Shown here one piece after another: positions 1 to 7,090 of a stretch of DNA of 16,027 nt; positions within the stretch are counted from its first letter, which is position 1; every line of letters starts with the position of its first letter. Both the position numbers and the translations under genes were made by a program. Below the pieces are notes generated by a model. That model saw only the letters and a program-made list of their open reading frames with translations, did not search any database and was not told where the DNA came from. Where the stretch lies: positions 1-16,027 of the forward strand of contig JAEDGE010000034.1 in assembly GCA_016297675.1 (NCBI GenBank), read 5' to 3'. The DNA comes from Oscillospiraceae bacterium. Lineage in GTDB: Bacteria; Bacillota; Clostridia; Oscillospirales; Ruminococcaceae.

Positions 1-205
1 TTTTTTTAGGTGGCGGACAGCGGTATCTTGTTTCTCATCCATTGACCGATTCCAATTCGTTTGCTTTGCAAGGGTGGCAGCTTGCCCCCTTATTTAGAGG
101 ATGCCCTTCCCCTTTGTCGGCTACGCCGACATTTCCCCACACTGTGGGGAATCACCCTCGCCAAGCTGAGCCAGCTTGACCGCAGTCGCCTGTGGCGTAG
201 AATTT
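1..205. repeat. Intergenic cluster of six triloop hairpins, probable dispersed repeat
   Basis: This non-coding stretch follows the end of the symporter gene. It contains six short perfect stems, each closing a three-base loop: 61-71 (TTGC/GCAA), 70-91 (AAGGG plus GGCA, with one bulged T, loop 80-82), 115-131 (TGTCGGC/GCCGACA), 133-151 (TTCCCCAC/GTGGGGAA), 162-178 (CAAGCTG/CAGCTTG) and 187-197 (CGCC/GGCG). Bases 12-33 also share GGCGGACA and GTATCTTGTTT with the rplI-dnaB spacer. From memory, hairpin-rich intergenic repeats of this general look are common in gut Clostridia, but I could not compare copies. The left boundary probably lies outside the window, which begins with seven T. The minus-strand open frame of 175 codons here is not credible as a gene. 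The cluster could act as a 3' transcript end for the symporter; this is inference. Confidence 0.6.
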
Positions 206-239
206 ACACCATCATTTAAAAATTGATTTCCGTGTCTTC

Positions 240-1505
240 TCACAACTCCATATATTTTTTGCGGAACAGCAGCAAAATTCCCAGCAGATTCGGAATTGCC
301 ATCAAACCATTCGCAATGTCTGAACACGTCCAGATTGTCGAAAGCTCCAGCACTGCCCCCAAACCAGCTGCCAAACAATACACCCACCGATATCCAATCA
401 CAAAACGTGTCCCTCCAAGATACCGTACAGCAACTTCTCCACAGCAGCACCACCCCAGCAATGTCGCCAATGCAAACAGGGCAATGACCCACGAAACAAC
501 AGTTTCCGCAAACGTTCCAAACACACTGGAAAAGGCTGCTGTAATTCCCTGTATGCTGTCCATTCCCGCTGTTCCTGTGCAAAGCAGCACCAAAGCCGTC
601 AGTGTACAGCAAACCATTGTATCTAAAAATACTTCCACCATACTCCACATACCTTGCTGTCCTGTGACAGCATCCGGTGTATGACTGTGAATCATGGCAC
701 TGCTGCCCAGTCCAGCTTCATTGGAAAAAACTCCATGTCGCAGTCCCACTGCAATGACTGTTCCCAGTGTTCCACCACCGACTGCTTCTGGATGCCACGC
801 CCCCTGAAAAATCTGACGAATGGCATCTGGAAGCTGTACACGATTTTGAAATAAAACCAAAATCGCTGCCAGTAAGTAAAAACCAGATAGCACCGGCATG
901 AGGATTTGTGTGACATTGCCAATCGTACGCATACCGCCTAATACGGTACAAAGCAAGAGTACGGTTAACACAACACCTGTCCAACTGACTGGAATATGAC
1001 AGCCATTCTCCAGTGCATTTGCTGCTGCACTGCTCTGCGTCATGTTCCCCATTCCCAAAGACGCAAGCACACAAAACACGGCATACAAACCAGCCAGAAA
1101 TTTGCTATGTAAACCGTTCTGCAAATAAGCCAGTGCTCCAACTGCCCGATCATCCCCTGCTGAACGGAAACGAACTGCAAGCAAATTTTCTGCATAGGTC
1201 AGCATCATGCCAAGAAAAGCAGATACCCACATCCAAAAAACAGCACCCGCTCCACCAGCGGCAAGTGCTGCGGCAACACCAACAATGTTTCCGGTTCCCA
1301 TGGCAGCCGCAAGAGCAGCCGAACAGGTTTTCCACTGTGCTGCACCATCTTTCTTTTGGAACAGTCTGCCGAATGTGCTGCGTAAAATGGTTGGGATTCC
1401 AAAAATCTGAAAAAATCTGGTACGCACACTGATGATCAACCCTGTTCCCAACAGCAGCACCAGCAAACCACTGCCCCAAATATACTGATTGATTTGTTCC
1501 AGCAT
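240..1505 (-). CDS. AGCS family sodium:alanine/glycine symporter
   Basis: This encodes a 421-residue polytopic membrane protein that should import alanine or glycine with sodium. The family signature is visible at residues 84-99 (GGAGAVFWMWVSAFLG), just after the MGTGNIVGVA segment (69-78) that belongs to the conserved core. A later GSSAMIHSHT stretch and a TMVCC helix are also typical of the family. The ATG at 1505-1503 has TCCTCC (GGAGGA on the coding strand) at 1512-1517, with six bases between, which fixes the start. The length is slightly below the usual 440-480. One oddity is the loop around residues 122-131, which reads VGALAYLQNG where many relatives carry a GGPMYYIENG-like motif, so substrate preference is uncertain. 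The gene stands alone, divergent from ydbS. Possible operator-like inverted repeats lie at 1534-1554. Confidence 0.93.
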   Translation of the reverse strand: MLEQINQYIWGSGLLVLLLGTGLIISVRTRFFQIFGIPTILRSTFGRLFQKKDGAAQWKTCSAALAAAMGTGNIVGVAAALAAGGAGAVFWMWVSAFLGMMLTYAENLLAVRFRSAGDDRAVGALAYLQNGLHSKFLAGLYAVFCVLASLGMGNMTQSSAAANALENGCHIPVSWTGVVLTVLLLCTVLGGMRTIGNVTQILMPVLSGFYLLAAILVLFQNRVQLPDAIRQIFQGAWHPEAVGGGTLGTVIAVGLRHGVFSNEAGLGSSAMIHSHTPDAVTGQQGMWSMVEVFLDTMVCCTLTALVLLCTGTAGMDSIQGITAAFSSVFGTFAETVVSWVIALFALATLLGWCCCGEVAVRYLGGTRFVIGYRWVYCLAAGLGAVLELSTIWTCSDIANGLMAIPNLLGILLLFRKKYMEL

Positions 1506-1557
1506 GACATTTCCTCCGTATTTTCATAAAATCGACAGTCCTGTCATAAACAGGTGC

Positions 1558-1585
1558 TTGACGATGTGGCTAAAATGGTTATAAT
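1558..1585 (+). promoter_or_regulatory. SigA-type promoter for the ydbST-like pair
   Basis: TTGACG at 1558-1563 and TATAAT at 1580-1585 are separated by 16 bases and lie 60 bases upstream of the ydbS start. The -10 sequence matches the consensus exactly and the -35 differs in one base. The surrounding AT-rich stretch (1580-1595) also reads TATAAT on the other strand, so it may serve the divergent symporter as well, but no convincing -35 is visible there. Confidence 0.65.
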
Positions 1586-1644
1586 AATATTATACACTTG
1601 TTTCATTTTCTATGCTGTATTTCACCAAACAGGAGGCTATCACG

Positions 1645-2121
1645 ATGGATACACCAAAAAAATACCGTCCAGACCCCCATGCAAAATATACGCTTCAACT
1701 GCTCTCTCTACCGTTGATATTGATTTTGATTGCTGCGATTCGCTATGTATTGATATTTATACCAACAAATATTGTCAACAGCATTTGTCTTCTTTTTCTA
1801 CTGATATCTCTCCTTTGTATTTTTATCTTGCTGCCACTCTGGTTCCGCAATACCAGCTATACCATCACAGAACAGGATATCATCTCCGTAACGGGAATTT
1901 TCATCCATCGAGAAAAACGAATGCGGTTGCGTGCACTGCAATGCAGCACCATCATTCAGATGCCATTCTGTCAATACACTGGTATGATTTTTTTACCGCT
2001 GCACGCATATGGCGGTACGATGCTGCTTCTCTTTTTGAAAAAACAGGATGCCGCAGAACTTTGTATCCGATTTGCTGATTTATTTTATCCCGCTACACAG
2101 GAGGAAACGCATGCTCCATGA
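1645..2121 (+). CDS. ydbS: YdbS-like membrane protein with bacterial PH (bPH2, DUF304) domain
   Basis: This 158-residue protein has two hydrophobic segments (about 16-39 and 45-67). They are followed by a short soluble PH-like domain (about 71-145) with the typical run YTITEQDIISVTGIF and a basic RxKRMRLRAL stretch, where 'VxxGIFxxRxxxIPLxxIQ' is characteristic of bPH2. The ATG at 1645 is chosen over an in-frame upstream start because AGGAGG at 1631-1636 sits eight bases before it. Its end overlaps the next gene by 11 bases, so the two are likely translationally coupled. In Bacillus subtilis the ydbST pair is controlled by SigW and contributes to resistance against an antimicrobial made by B. 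amyloliquefaciens. A role in envelope defence here is inference, because the promoter looks like SigA rather than SigW. Confidence 0.82.
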   Translation: MDTPKKYRPDPHAKYTLQLLSLPLILILIAAIRYVLIFIPTNIVNSICLLFLLISLLCIFILLPLWFRNTSYTITEQDIISVTGIFIHREKRMRLRALQCSTIIQMPFCQYTGMIFLPLHAYGGTMLLLFLKKQDAAELCIRFADLFYPATQEETHAP

Positions 2122-3574
2122 ACATCCCATTAAAATCTTTCGCTATACCGCAAAGAATCTCTGGCTTTTAATTTTTCCATTGCTGCGTTCTGCACACTTT
2201 TTTCCATTCTCTGCGAAAGAAGCAGCAGCATGGCTGCACGGAGCATGGTTTGATTTACTGATCTGCCTGCTCATTCTCACCTATGGTGCAATTCGCTGGT
2301 TTTACTGTGGTTTTACCTATAATACAGAAGTCATTCGCAAACAGAGCGGTATTTTCTTAAAAAAAGAGACTGAAATTCCCTGCCGTAGCATCACTTCTGT
2401 CACGGAAGAACACGCTTTTTACCTGCGTCCATTCGGTGCAGTACGGCTTTCGATTCACACCGGAGCGGGAGACATTGCTGGTGCAGATATGCAATTGCTC
2501 TTATATTGTGCTGATCTAACAGCCATTCGGCAAGTGATTCCCTTGCTGCGTCCTGCTCCGGAGGTAAAACAACACCGACCACACATTGCCCGTTTGCTGC
2601 TGTTCTCCTTTCTCTTCTCCAGCAGCTTATCGGGTGCCATTTACATTGCTGCCATCTTTTTTCAAGGTGGCAGAATTACAAGGGATCTGTTGGAAGAACT
2701 ACAAGCAGAAGAACTGTTGATGACATTAACCGATCAAGCCGCTGTCTACTTCAAGGGCATTCCTCGCATTGCAATTACCGTTTCCATTTTAATTTTAGCA
2801 GCATGGCTCATTTCTTTTATTGGAAATTTATTACGATACAGCCGCTTTCGGTTCTTTGCTGATCAAAAAGCATTTTCCATTCACCGTGGGCTGATTTCTC
2901 CTTATCGTTACCGGCTACGACGTGGAGCAGTAAACTATATTGATATTCGCCAAAATCTTATGATGAAGCTGCTGCGTTTCATGTCCGTCCATATCAGCTG
3001 TCCCGGCTATGGTAATCAAAAAAATGAACTTCCAGTTTTAATGCCGCTGCTGCAAAAATCTCATGCAGCAAATTTCCTACAGCCCCTTTTGAAACATCAT
3101 CCGGATATTATGGGAAAAAAGAAACCCAAACAAACATTTAGCCTGTTTCGTATCTGGCTATTTATCTGGCAGCCGCTTTTGCTGATAGGAATTGTACTGG
3201 CTGCAATCCTGCTGACAAAACATTTCTTTCCACTGATTTACATGCGTTTCTCTTTTTTCGGCTGGATCTTATTTTTGCCGTGTGGTTGGTTTTTACTCAT
3301 TCGTTGTGTTTCTGCCATTCGTACCCGTATGTGGATTGAAAATGACAGACTTTACCTACACTATAGCAGTGGATTTATTTTTCACACTATCATTGCACCG
3401 ATTTCCAATGTAGTATGTGTAAAAATCACCCGTACCAGAACCGGCAAACGATGCGGTCTTTGCAATGTTTTCTTCTACTTACAGGGAAAGCATATACACC
3501 GACATAAGCTTACAGGTGTATCCGAACAAGCATGGAAACAGATTCAAACAGAGTTGGAGAAGAGAACAACATGA
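2111..3574 (+). CDS. ydbT: YdbT-like membrane protein with multiple bPH2 domains
   Basis: This 487-residue protein is close in size to B. subtilis YdbT. Hydrophobic segments alternate with three PH-like modules. The first, about residues 78-125, includes IRKQSGIFLKKETEIP. The second, about 256-320, includes FSIHRGLISPYRYRLRR and a DIRQNLMMKLLR stretch typical of DUF304. The third, about 415-465, starts RLYLHYSSGFIFHTI. Long hydrophobic helices occur near 170-190, 225-245 and 350-400. The ATG at 2111 has AGGAGG at 2099-2104 six bases upstream. The longer frame opening at 2048 lies entirely within ydbS and is not used. The gene is the second and last of the pair and ends before a strong bidirectional terminator. 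The biochemical activity of the family is unknown; envelope-stress or bacteriocin tolerance is inferred from Bacillus. Confidence 0.83.
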   Translation: MLHEHPIKIFRYTAKNLWLLIFPLLRSAHFFPFSAKEAAAWLHGAWFDLLICLLILTYGAIRWFYCGFTYNTEVIRKQSGIFLKKETEIPCRSITSVTEEHAFYLRPFGAVRLSIHTGAGDIAGADMQLLLYCADLTAIRQVIPLLRPAPEVKQHRPHIARLLLFSFLFSSSLSGAIYIAAIFFQGGRITRDLLEELQAEELLMTLTDQAAVYFKGIPRIAITVSILILAAWLISFIGNLLRYSRFRFFADQKAFSIHRGLISPYRYRLRRGAVNYIDIRQNLMMKLLRFMSVHISCPGYGNQKNELPVLMPLLQKSHAANFLQPLLKHHPDIMGKKKPKQTFSLFRIWLFIWQPLLLIGIVLAAILLTKHFFPLIYMRFSFFGWILFLPCGWFLLIRCVSAIRTRMWIENDRLYLHYSSGFIFHTIIAPISNVVCVKITRTRTGKRCGLCNVFFYLQGKHIHRHKLTGVSEQAWKQIQTELEKRTT

Positions 3575-3674
3575 ATTAGTATGCGTTCCATGAAAAATTT
3601 TATAAAGCAATCGCAGTTTTGCGAATATAATTTGCTCATCGGCACGTTGTTAAATAAAAATCACATAGCTGCAA

Positions 3675-3712
3675 AATGGGCTACTGTACAATTTTTGGTA
3701 CAGTAGCCCATT
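3675..3712. terminator. Bidirectional rho-independent terminator between ydbT and ftsH
   Basis: This is a perfect 15-bp stem: AATGGGCTACTGTAC at 3675-3689 pairs with GTACAGTAGCCCATT at 3698-3712 around an eight-base loop. It is followed on the plus strand by CTTTTT (3713-3718) and on the minus strand by TTTG. It ends the plus-strand ydbST transcript and, read the other way, the long minus-strand operon just after the ftsH stop. A smaller stem (TCGCA/TGCGA, 3611-3624) lies upstream without a T tract. Confidence 0.92.
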
Positions 3713-3730
3713 CTTTTTATGATACAATTT

Positions 3731-5647
3731 TTACGCTTGTTCCGGCGTCTCATTTGCTTCCGGCTCAGAAGGCTGTTCTGCTGGTTTTTCCTCTACAAAT
3801 GCAGAAGGATCCATTTGCCCCTGCATCAACTTTTCAAAGTCATCCCGTTCAATCTTTTCATGCAACACCAGATACTTTGAAAGCAAATGCAATTGATCCA
3901 TATGTGCCTGCAACAACGAGGTTGCCTGCTGATATGCCGTCTCAATGATTCGCCGTACTTCATCATCAATTTCTCCGGCAACTCGATCGGAATAATCTCT
4001 GGATGACCCAAGATCTTTTCCAAGGAAGACCTCATTCTGGTCATTTCCATAAACCACTGGTCCCATCTTTTCGCTGAAACCATATCGTGTAACCATCTTT
4101 CTTGCGGTTGCAGTCGCACGCTCCAAATCATTGGATGCACCGGTTGAAATATCATCCAGTACCAACTGTTCTGCAACTCGTCCGCCCAACAAGGTTACAA
4201 TATTTTCTTCCATCTCCCGCTTGCTGACAAAGGACTTATCCTGTTCCGGCAATGACATGGTGTAACCGCCTGCCATTCCTCTCGGAATAATCGAAACCTG
4301 ATGCACCTTATCCTGATGGTCACAATAATAGGTGCATACAGCATGCCCTGCTTCGTGATAAGCGGTCAACCGCTTTTCCTTCTCAGAAACCTTATGCGAT
4401 TTTTTCTCCGGTCCAGCAATTACCTTAATAGTTGCTTCCTGAATTTCCTGCATGGTAATCGCTTTCTTATTCTGCCGTGCAGCCAGCAAAGACGCTTCGT
4501 TGACCAGATTTTCCAAATCTGCACCTGTAAAACCAACGGTGGATTTTGCAATCGTTGCCAAGTCCACATCCGGTGCCAGCGGACGCTTTTTCGTATGCAC
4601 TCGCAAAATGGCTTCTCTTCCCTTGACATCCGGATAGCCAACTACAATCTGCCGGTCAAACCGTCCCGGACGCAACAATGCCGGATCCAGAATGTCTCTT
4701 CGGTTGGTGGCTGCAATGACAATGACGTTATCTTTTCCTGTAAAGCCATCCATTTCTACCAGCAGCTGGTTCAGGGTCTGTTCCCGTTCATCGTGACCGC
4801 CGCCCAGTCCAGCACCTCTATGCCGTCCAACTGCATCAATTTCATCAATAAAAATAATAGATGGTGCATTTTTCTTCGCCTGATCAAACAGATCCCGCAC
4901 ACGGGATGCACCCACGCCCACAAACATTTCTACAAAGTCAGAACCAGAAATAGAGAAGAATGGACAGCCTGCTTCACCTGCAACCGCTCTTGCTAACAGG
5001 GTTTTACCAGTTCCGGGAGGTCCCAACAACAAGACGCCCTTTGGAATTCTTGCACCAATCTCGGTGTATTTCTTTGGATTTTTCAGGAAATCTACAATTT
5101 CCTCCAATTCATGTTTCTCTTCATCTGCACCCGCAACATCTGCAAAGGTTGCTTTTCGAGTATTCGCCTGATTTTTAATATTGGCTTTCCCAAAAGTAGT
5201 GTATTTTCCACCACCATTCGCTTGTCGCATCATAAAGACAAACAGCAAAATCCCCATAATCAGCAACAAAATGGTTGGCAGCAGTGTCCAGATCCAAGAG
5301 GAATCCTTCACCTTATAATAGTCCATCTGCAAAGGTGCATTGGCATGTTTCGCATTATAATCCTTCCGATAATCTTTTACGTCCTCCAAGAATCTCTGAA
5401 CAGATGGTACCTCATAGGTGATGATACGATCATCCTGCAAGGTCATTCTCAACTCTCCAGTGCCTAAATCCAATGTATATTTTTTTACATCATAGTCATC
5501 GAAATAGTTCATGATCTCAGAATATTGTGTATCATTTTCTCTTCCGCCGACATTCTGCGTGATAAAAAATACCCCCAGCAGCAGCAACACAACAACCAAT
5601 AAATACGCTCCAATTCCCTTACTCTTTTTTGGCGTCAAATTGTTCAC
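3731..5647 (-). CDS. ftsH: ATP-dependent zinc metalloprotease FtsH
   Basis: This is a membrane-anchored AAA+ protease that degrades misfolded and regulatory membrane and cytosolic proteins as a hexamer. The 638-residue frame shows transmembrane helix 1 (about 12-30), an extracytoplasmic domain, transmembrane helix 2 (about 118-140), the aromatic pore motif region FVGVG (242-246), Walker A GPPGTGKT (209-216), Walker B IIFIDEID (264-271) and the second region of homology near 313-334 with both arginine fingers. The zinc site is HEAGH (431-435), with a third ligand probably Asp507. The acidic, proline-rich tail is typical of Gram-positive FtsH. The frame opens with GTG at 5647-5645, but the only ribosome-binding sequence, GGAGTG at 5650-5645, overlaps that codon and is six bases from an in-frame TTG at 5638, giving 635 residues. 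It is the last gene of the operon. Confidence 0.98.
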   Translation of the reverse strand: MNNLTPKKSKGIGAYLLVVVLLLLGVFFITQNVGGRENDTQYSEIMNYFDDYDVKKYTLDLGTGELRMTLQDDRIITYEVPSVQRFLEDVKDYRKDYNAKHANAPLQMDYYKVKDSSWIWTLLPTILLLIMGILLFVFMMRQANGGGKYTTFGKANIKNQANTRKATFADVAGADEEKHELEEIVDFLKNPKKYTEIGARIPKGVLLLGPPGTGKTLLARAVAGEAGCPFFSISGSDFVEMFVGVGASRVRDLFDQAKKNAPSIIFIDEIDAVGRHRGAGLGGGHDEREQTLNQLLVEMDGFTGKDNVIVIAATNRRDILDPALLRPGRFDRQIVVGYPDVKGREAILRVHTKKRPLAPDVDLATIAKSTVGFTGADLENLVNEASLLAARQNKKAITMQEIQEATIKVIAGPEKKSHKVSEKEKRLTAYHEAGHAVCTYYCDHQDKVHQVSIIPRGMAGGYTMSLPEQDKSFVSKREMEENIVTLLGGRVAEQLVLDDISTGASNDLERATATARKMVTRYGFSEKMGPVVYGNDQNEVFLGKDLGSSRDYSDRVAGEIDDEVRRIIETAYQQATSLLQAHMDQLHLLSKYLVLHEKIERDDFEKLMQGQMDPSAFVEEKPAEQPSEPEANETPEQA

Positions 5648-5650
5648 TCC
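5645..5650 (-). promoter_or_regulatory. ftsH ribosome binding site overlapping its GTG codon
   Basis: On the coding strand GGAGTG (5650 down to 5645) is the only purine-rich SD-like run before ftsH. It includes the GTG that opens the frame, so it cannot serve that codon. It is spaced six bases from the TTG at 5638-5636. The upstream small open frame ends in TGA at 5646-5644 inside the same bases, a GTGA overlap typical of coupled genes. Confidence 0.45.
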
Positions 5651-5731
5651 ATTCTTTTAGGCAGATATTCCTGCCGTTTTTTGATATCATGCGGAAACAG
5701 GCAATGCGGATATGCTTCTTCTGCAATTGCT

Positions 5732-7090
5732 TTAAATCTCCTGTATGGAAATCTGCAACAATCGGGTTGTTTCTGCATCCGGCTGCACACGGGCTGCCAC
5801 ACCCAAAAACTCCGCAAAGATTGTGCCTTCCTCATCAGCGAGAAAGTGCAATGACTGTCTTCTCTGCGGTGGCACCCGTTTCTGAATCTGCTTTTTGACA
5901 GAAGATTCCGATTGATGACCTGCAAATTGTACATGGTCACCATATTTCCTGCCCCGCAAGAAAATAACACCTTTTATTTTATCATAATCCAAAAGCGTTT
6001 TTGATAACTTTTTATGAACAATTAGAGGATTTCGATTTTTTTCCAGTTCGATCAGCGTTGCCTCGACAAGAAATCCGGAAAAAAGCTGATTTTGTCCCCA
6101 ATGCAGTACCTGCGAGATTGGTTCTAAAGCAGGTCTTCTGTGCTCTATGATAGAAATACAACCATTCTCACAGTGGGCAAAATAGCGGTCTGTCAAATTA
6201 TAGTTGCCACCTGTAGACAGCATTCCTTGCAGCCGATGCAGCCTTGCTGCATCATAAGGAATCCCGAATTGTTCCAGTAACTGCATGATACATCGCAGCT
6301 GCATGGCTGGATGTTCTGTCCGTAAATCGGAAAGAGTATAATCATCCGTTTGATGCACTTGCAAAATAGCTGCCGCCTGCTTTGCCATATAATCCTGTTC
6401 GGTCTGCAATGCTTGCAGCATACCGATTGCCGTTTGTTCCAATGCCGGATTCAGCTCCTGCATCTTTGGAATCAAATCATGCCGAATCCGATTCCGAGTA
6501 TAGGCATCTGTTGCATTGGTACTATCTGTCACATAATCCTGCCCCAGTGTCTGCAAAAACGCTTCTACCTCTGTTCGGGTAACCGTCAGCAATGGTCGAA
6601 TATATCGCTCTCGTACCGGCGGAATGCCTGCCAGTCCACGCAATCCACTGCCTCGTATCACACGGTGCAGCATGGTTTCCAGATTGTCCGAGGCAGTGTG
6701 TGCAGTCGCAACACGTGTCGCAGCAGCAGATGCAAACGCAGCATAACGGCAATCCCGTGCAGCCGTTTCAATCGAACATTGCTGCTGTTCGGCATATGCC
6801 GCCACATCACAGCGTACCACTTGCAGTGGCACTTGTAACCGTGCACAAAGTGCCGCACAGAATGCGGCATCCCGCTCGCTCTCTGCTCCACGCAATTGAT
6901 GATTGACATGGATGGCAGTCACACGCAGCTGCAAGGGTTCTGCCAATTCCAACAGACAACGCAGCAAACAAACACTATCTGCACCGCCGGACAAGGCACA
7001 GCAAACCGTATCCCCAGCCTGCACCATGCGATGCTGCTGTAAAAATAACTGTACCTTCTCCGGCAGGGTCTGCTTTTTTTTATGCCTCAT
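5732..7090 (-). CDS. tilS: tRNA(Ile)-lysidine synthetase TilS
   Basis: This enzyme converts C34 of the AUA-reading tRNA-Ile2 to lysidine using ATP and lysine, which is essential for decoding AUA. The 452-residue protein has the N-type ATP pyrophosphatase loop SGGADS (34-39), the HVNHQLRGAES motif (61-71), a second conserved block near 128-157 (AHTASDNLET, then RGSGLRGLAGIP) and the TilS C-terminal domain (about 374-452, RxYGDHVQF followed by a basic KKQIQKRVPPQRR run). The ATG at 7090 is chosen because GGAG lies seven bases upstream. The frame opens further upstream, but only inside dnaB. The gene overlaps the dnaB stop by 11 bases, indicating coupling. The hpt gene that often follows tilS in Firmicutes is absent, and ftsH comes next after 84 bases. 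Confidence 0.95.
   Translation of the reverse strand: MRHKKKQTLPEKVQLFLQQHRMVQAGDTVCCALSGGADSVCLLRCLLELAEPLQLRVTAIHVNHQLRGAESERDAAFCAALCARLQVPLQVVRCDVAAYAEQQQCSIETAARDCRYAAFASAAATRVATAHTASDNLETMLHRVIRGSGLRGLAGIPPVRERYIRPLLTVTRTEVEAFLQTLGQDYVTDSTNATDAYTRNRIRHDLIPKMQELNPALEQTAIGMLQALQTEQDYMAKQAAAILQVHQTDDYTLSDLRTEHPAMQLRCIMQLLEQFGIPYDAARLHRLQGMLSTGGNYNLTDRYFAHCENGCISIIEHRRPALEPISQVLHWGQNQLFSGFLVEATLIELEKNRNPLIVHKKLSKTLLDYDKIKGVIFLRGRKYGDHVQFAGHQSESSVKKQIQKRVPPQRRQSLHFLADEEGTIFAEFLGVAARVQPDAETTRLLQISIQEI

Noticed and set aside
1..205. CRISPR array
   Set aside because: The hairpins differ from each other in sequence and there are no repeated units with spacers.
121..648. 175-codon minus-strand frame through the left repeat and the symporter gene
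   Set aside because: It overlaps the real symporter frame and continues through the hairpin repeat. No protein family is recognisable.
4301..4996. 231-codon plus-strand frame opposite ftsH
   Set aside because: It lies entirely antisense to an unmistakable AAA+ protease. Its composition is that of a shadow frame, with no domain, ribosome binding site or promoter.
5648..5731. Missing or degraded hpt gene between tilS and ftsH
   Set aside because: The 84-base gap is too short, and the bridging open frame does not resemble the hypoxanthine phosphoribosyltransferase C-terminus. hpt is simply not here.
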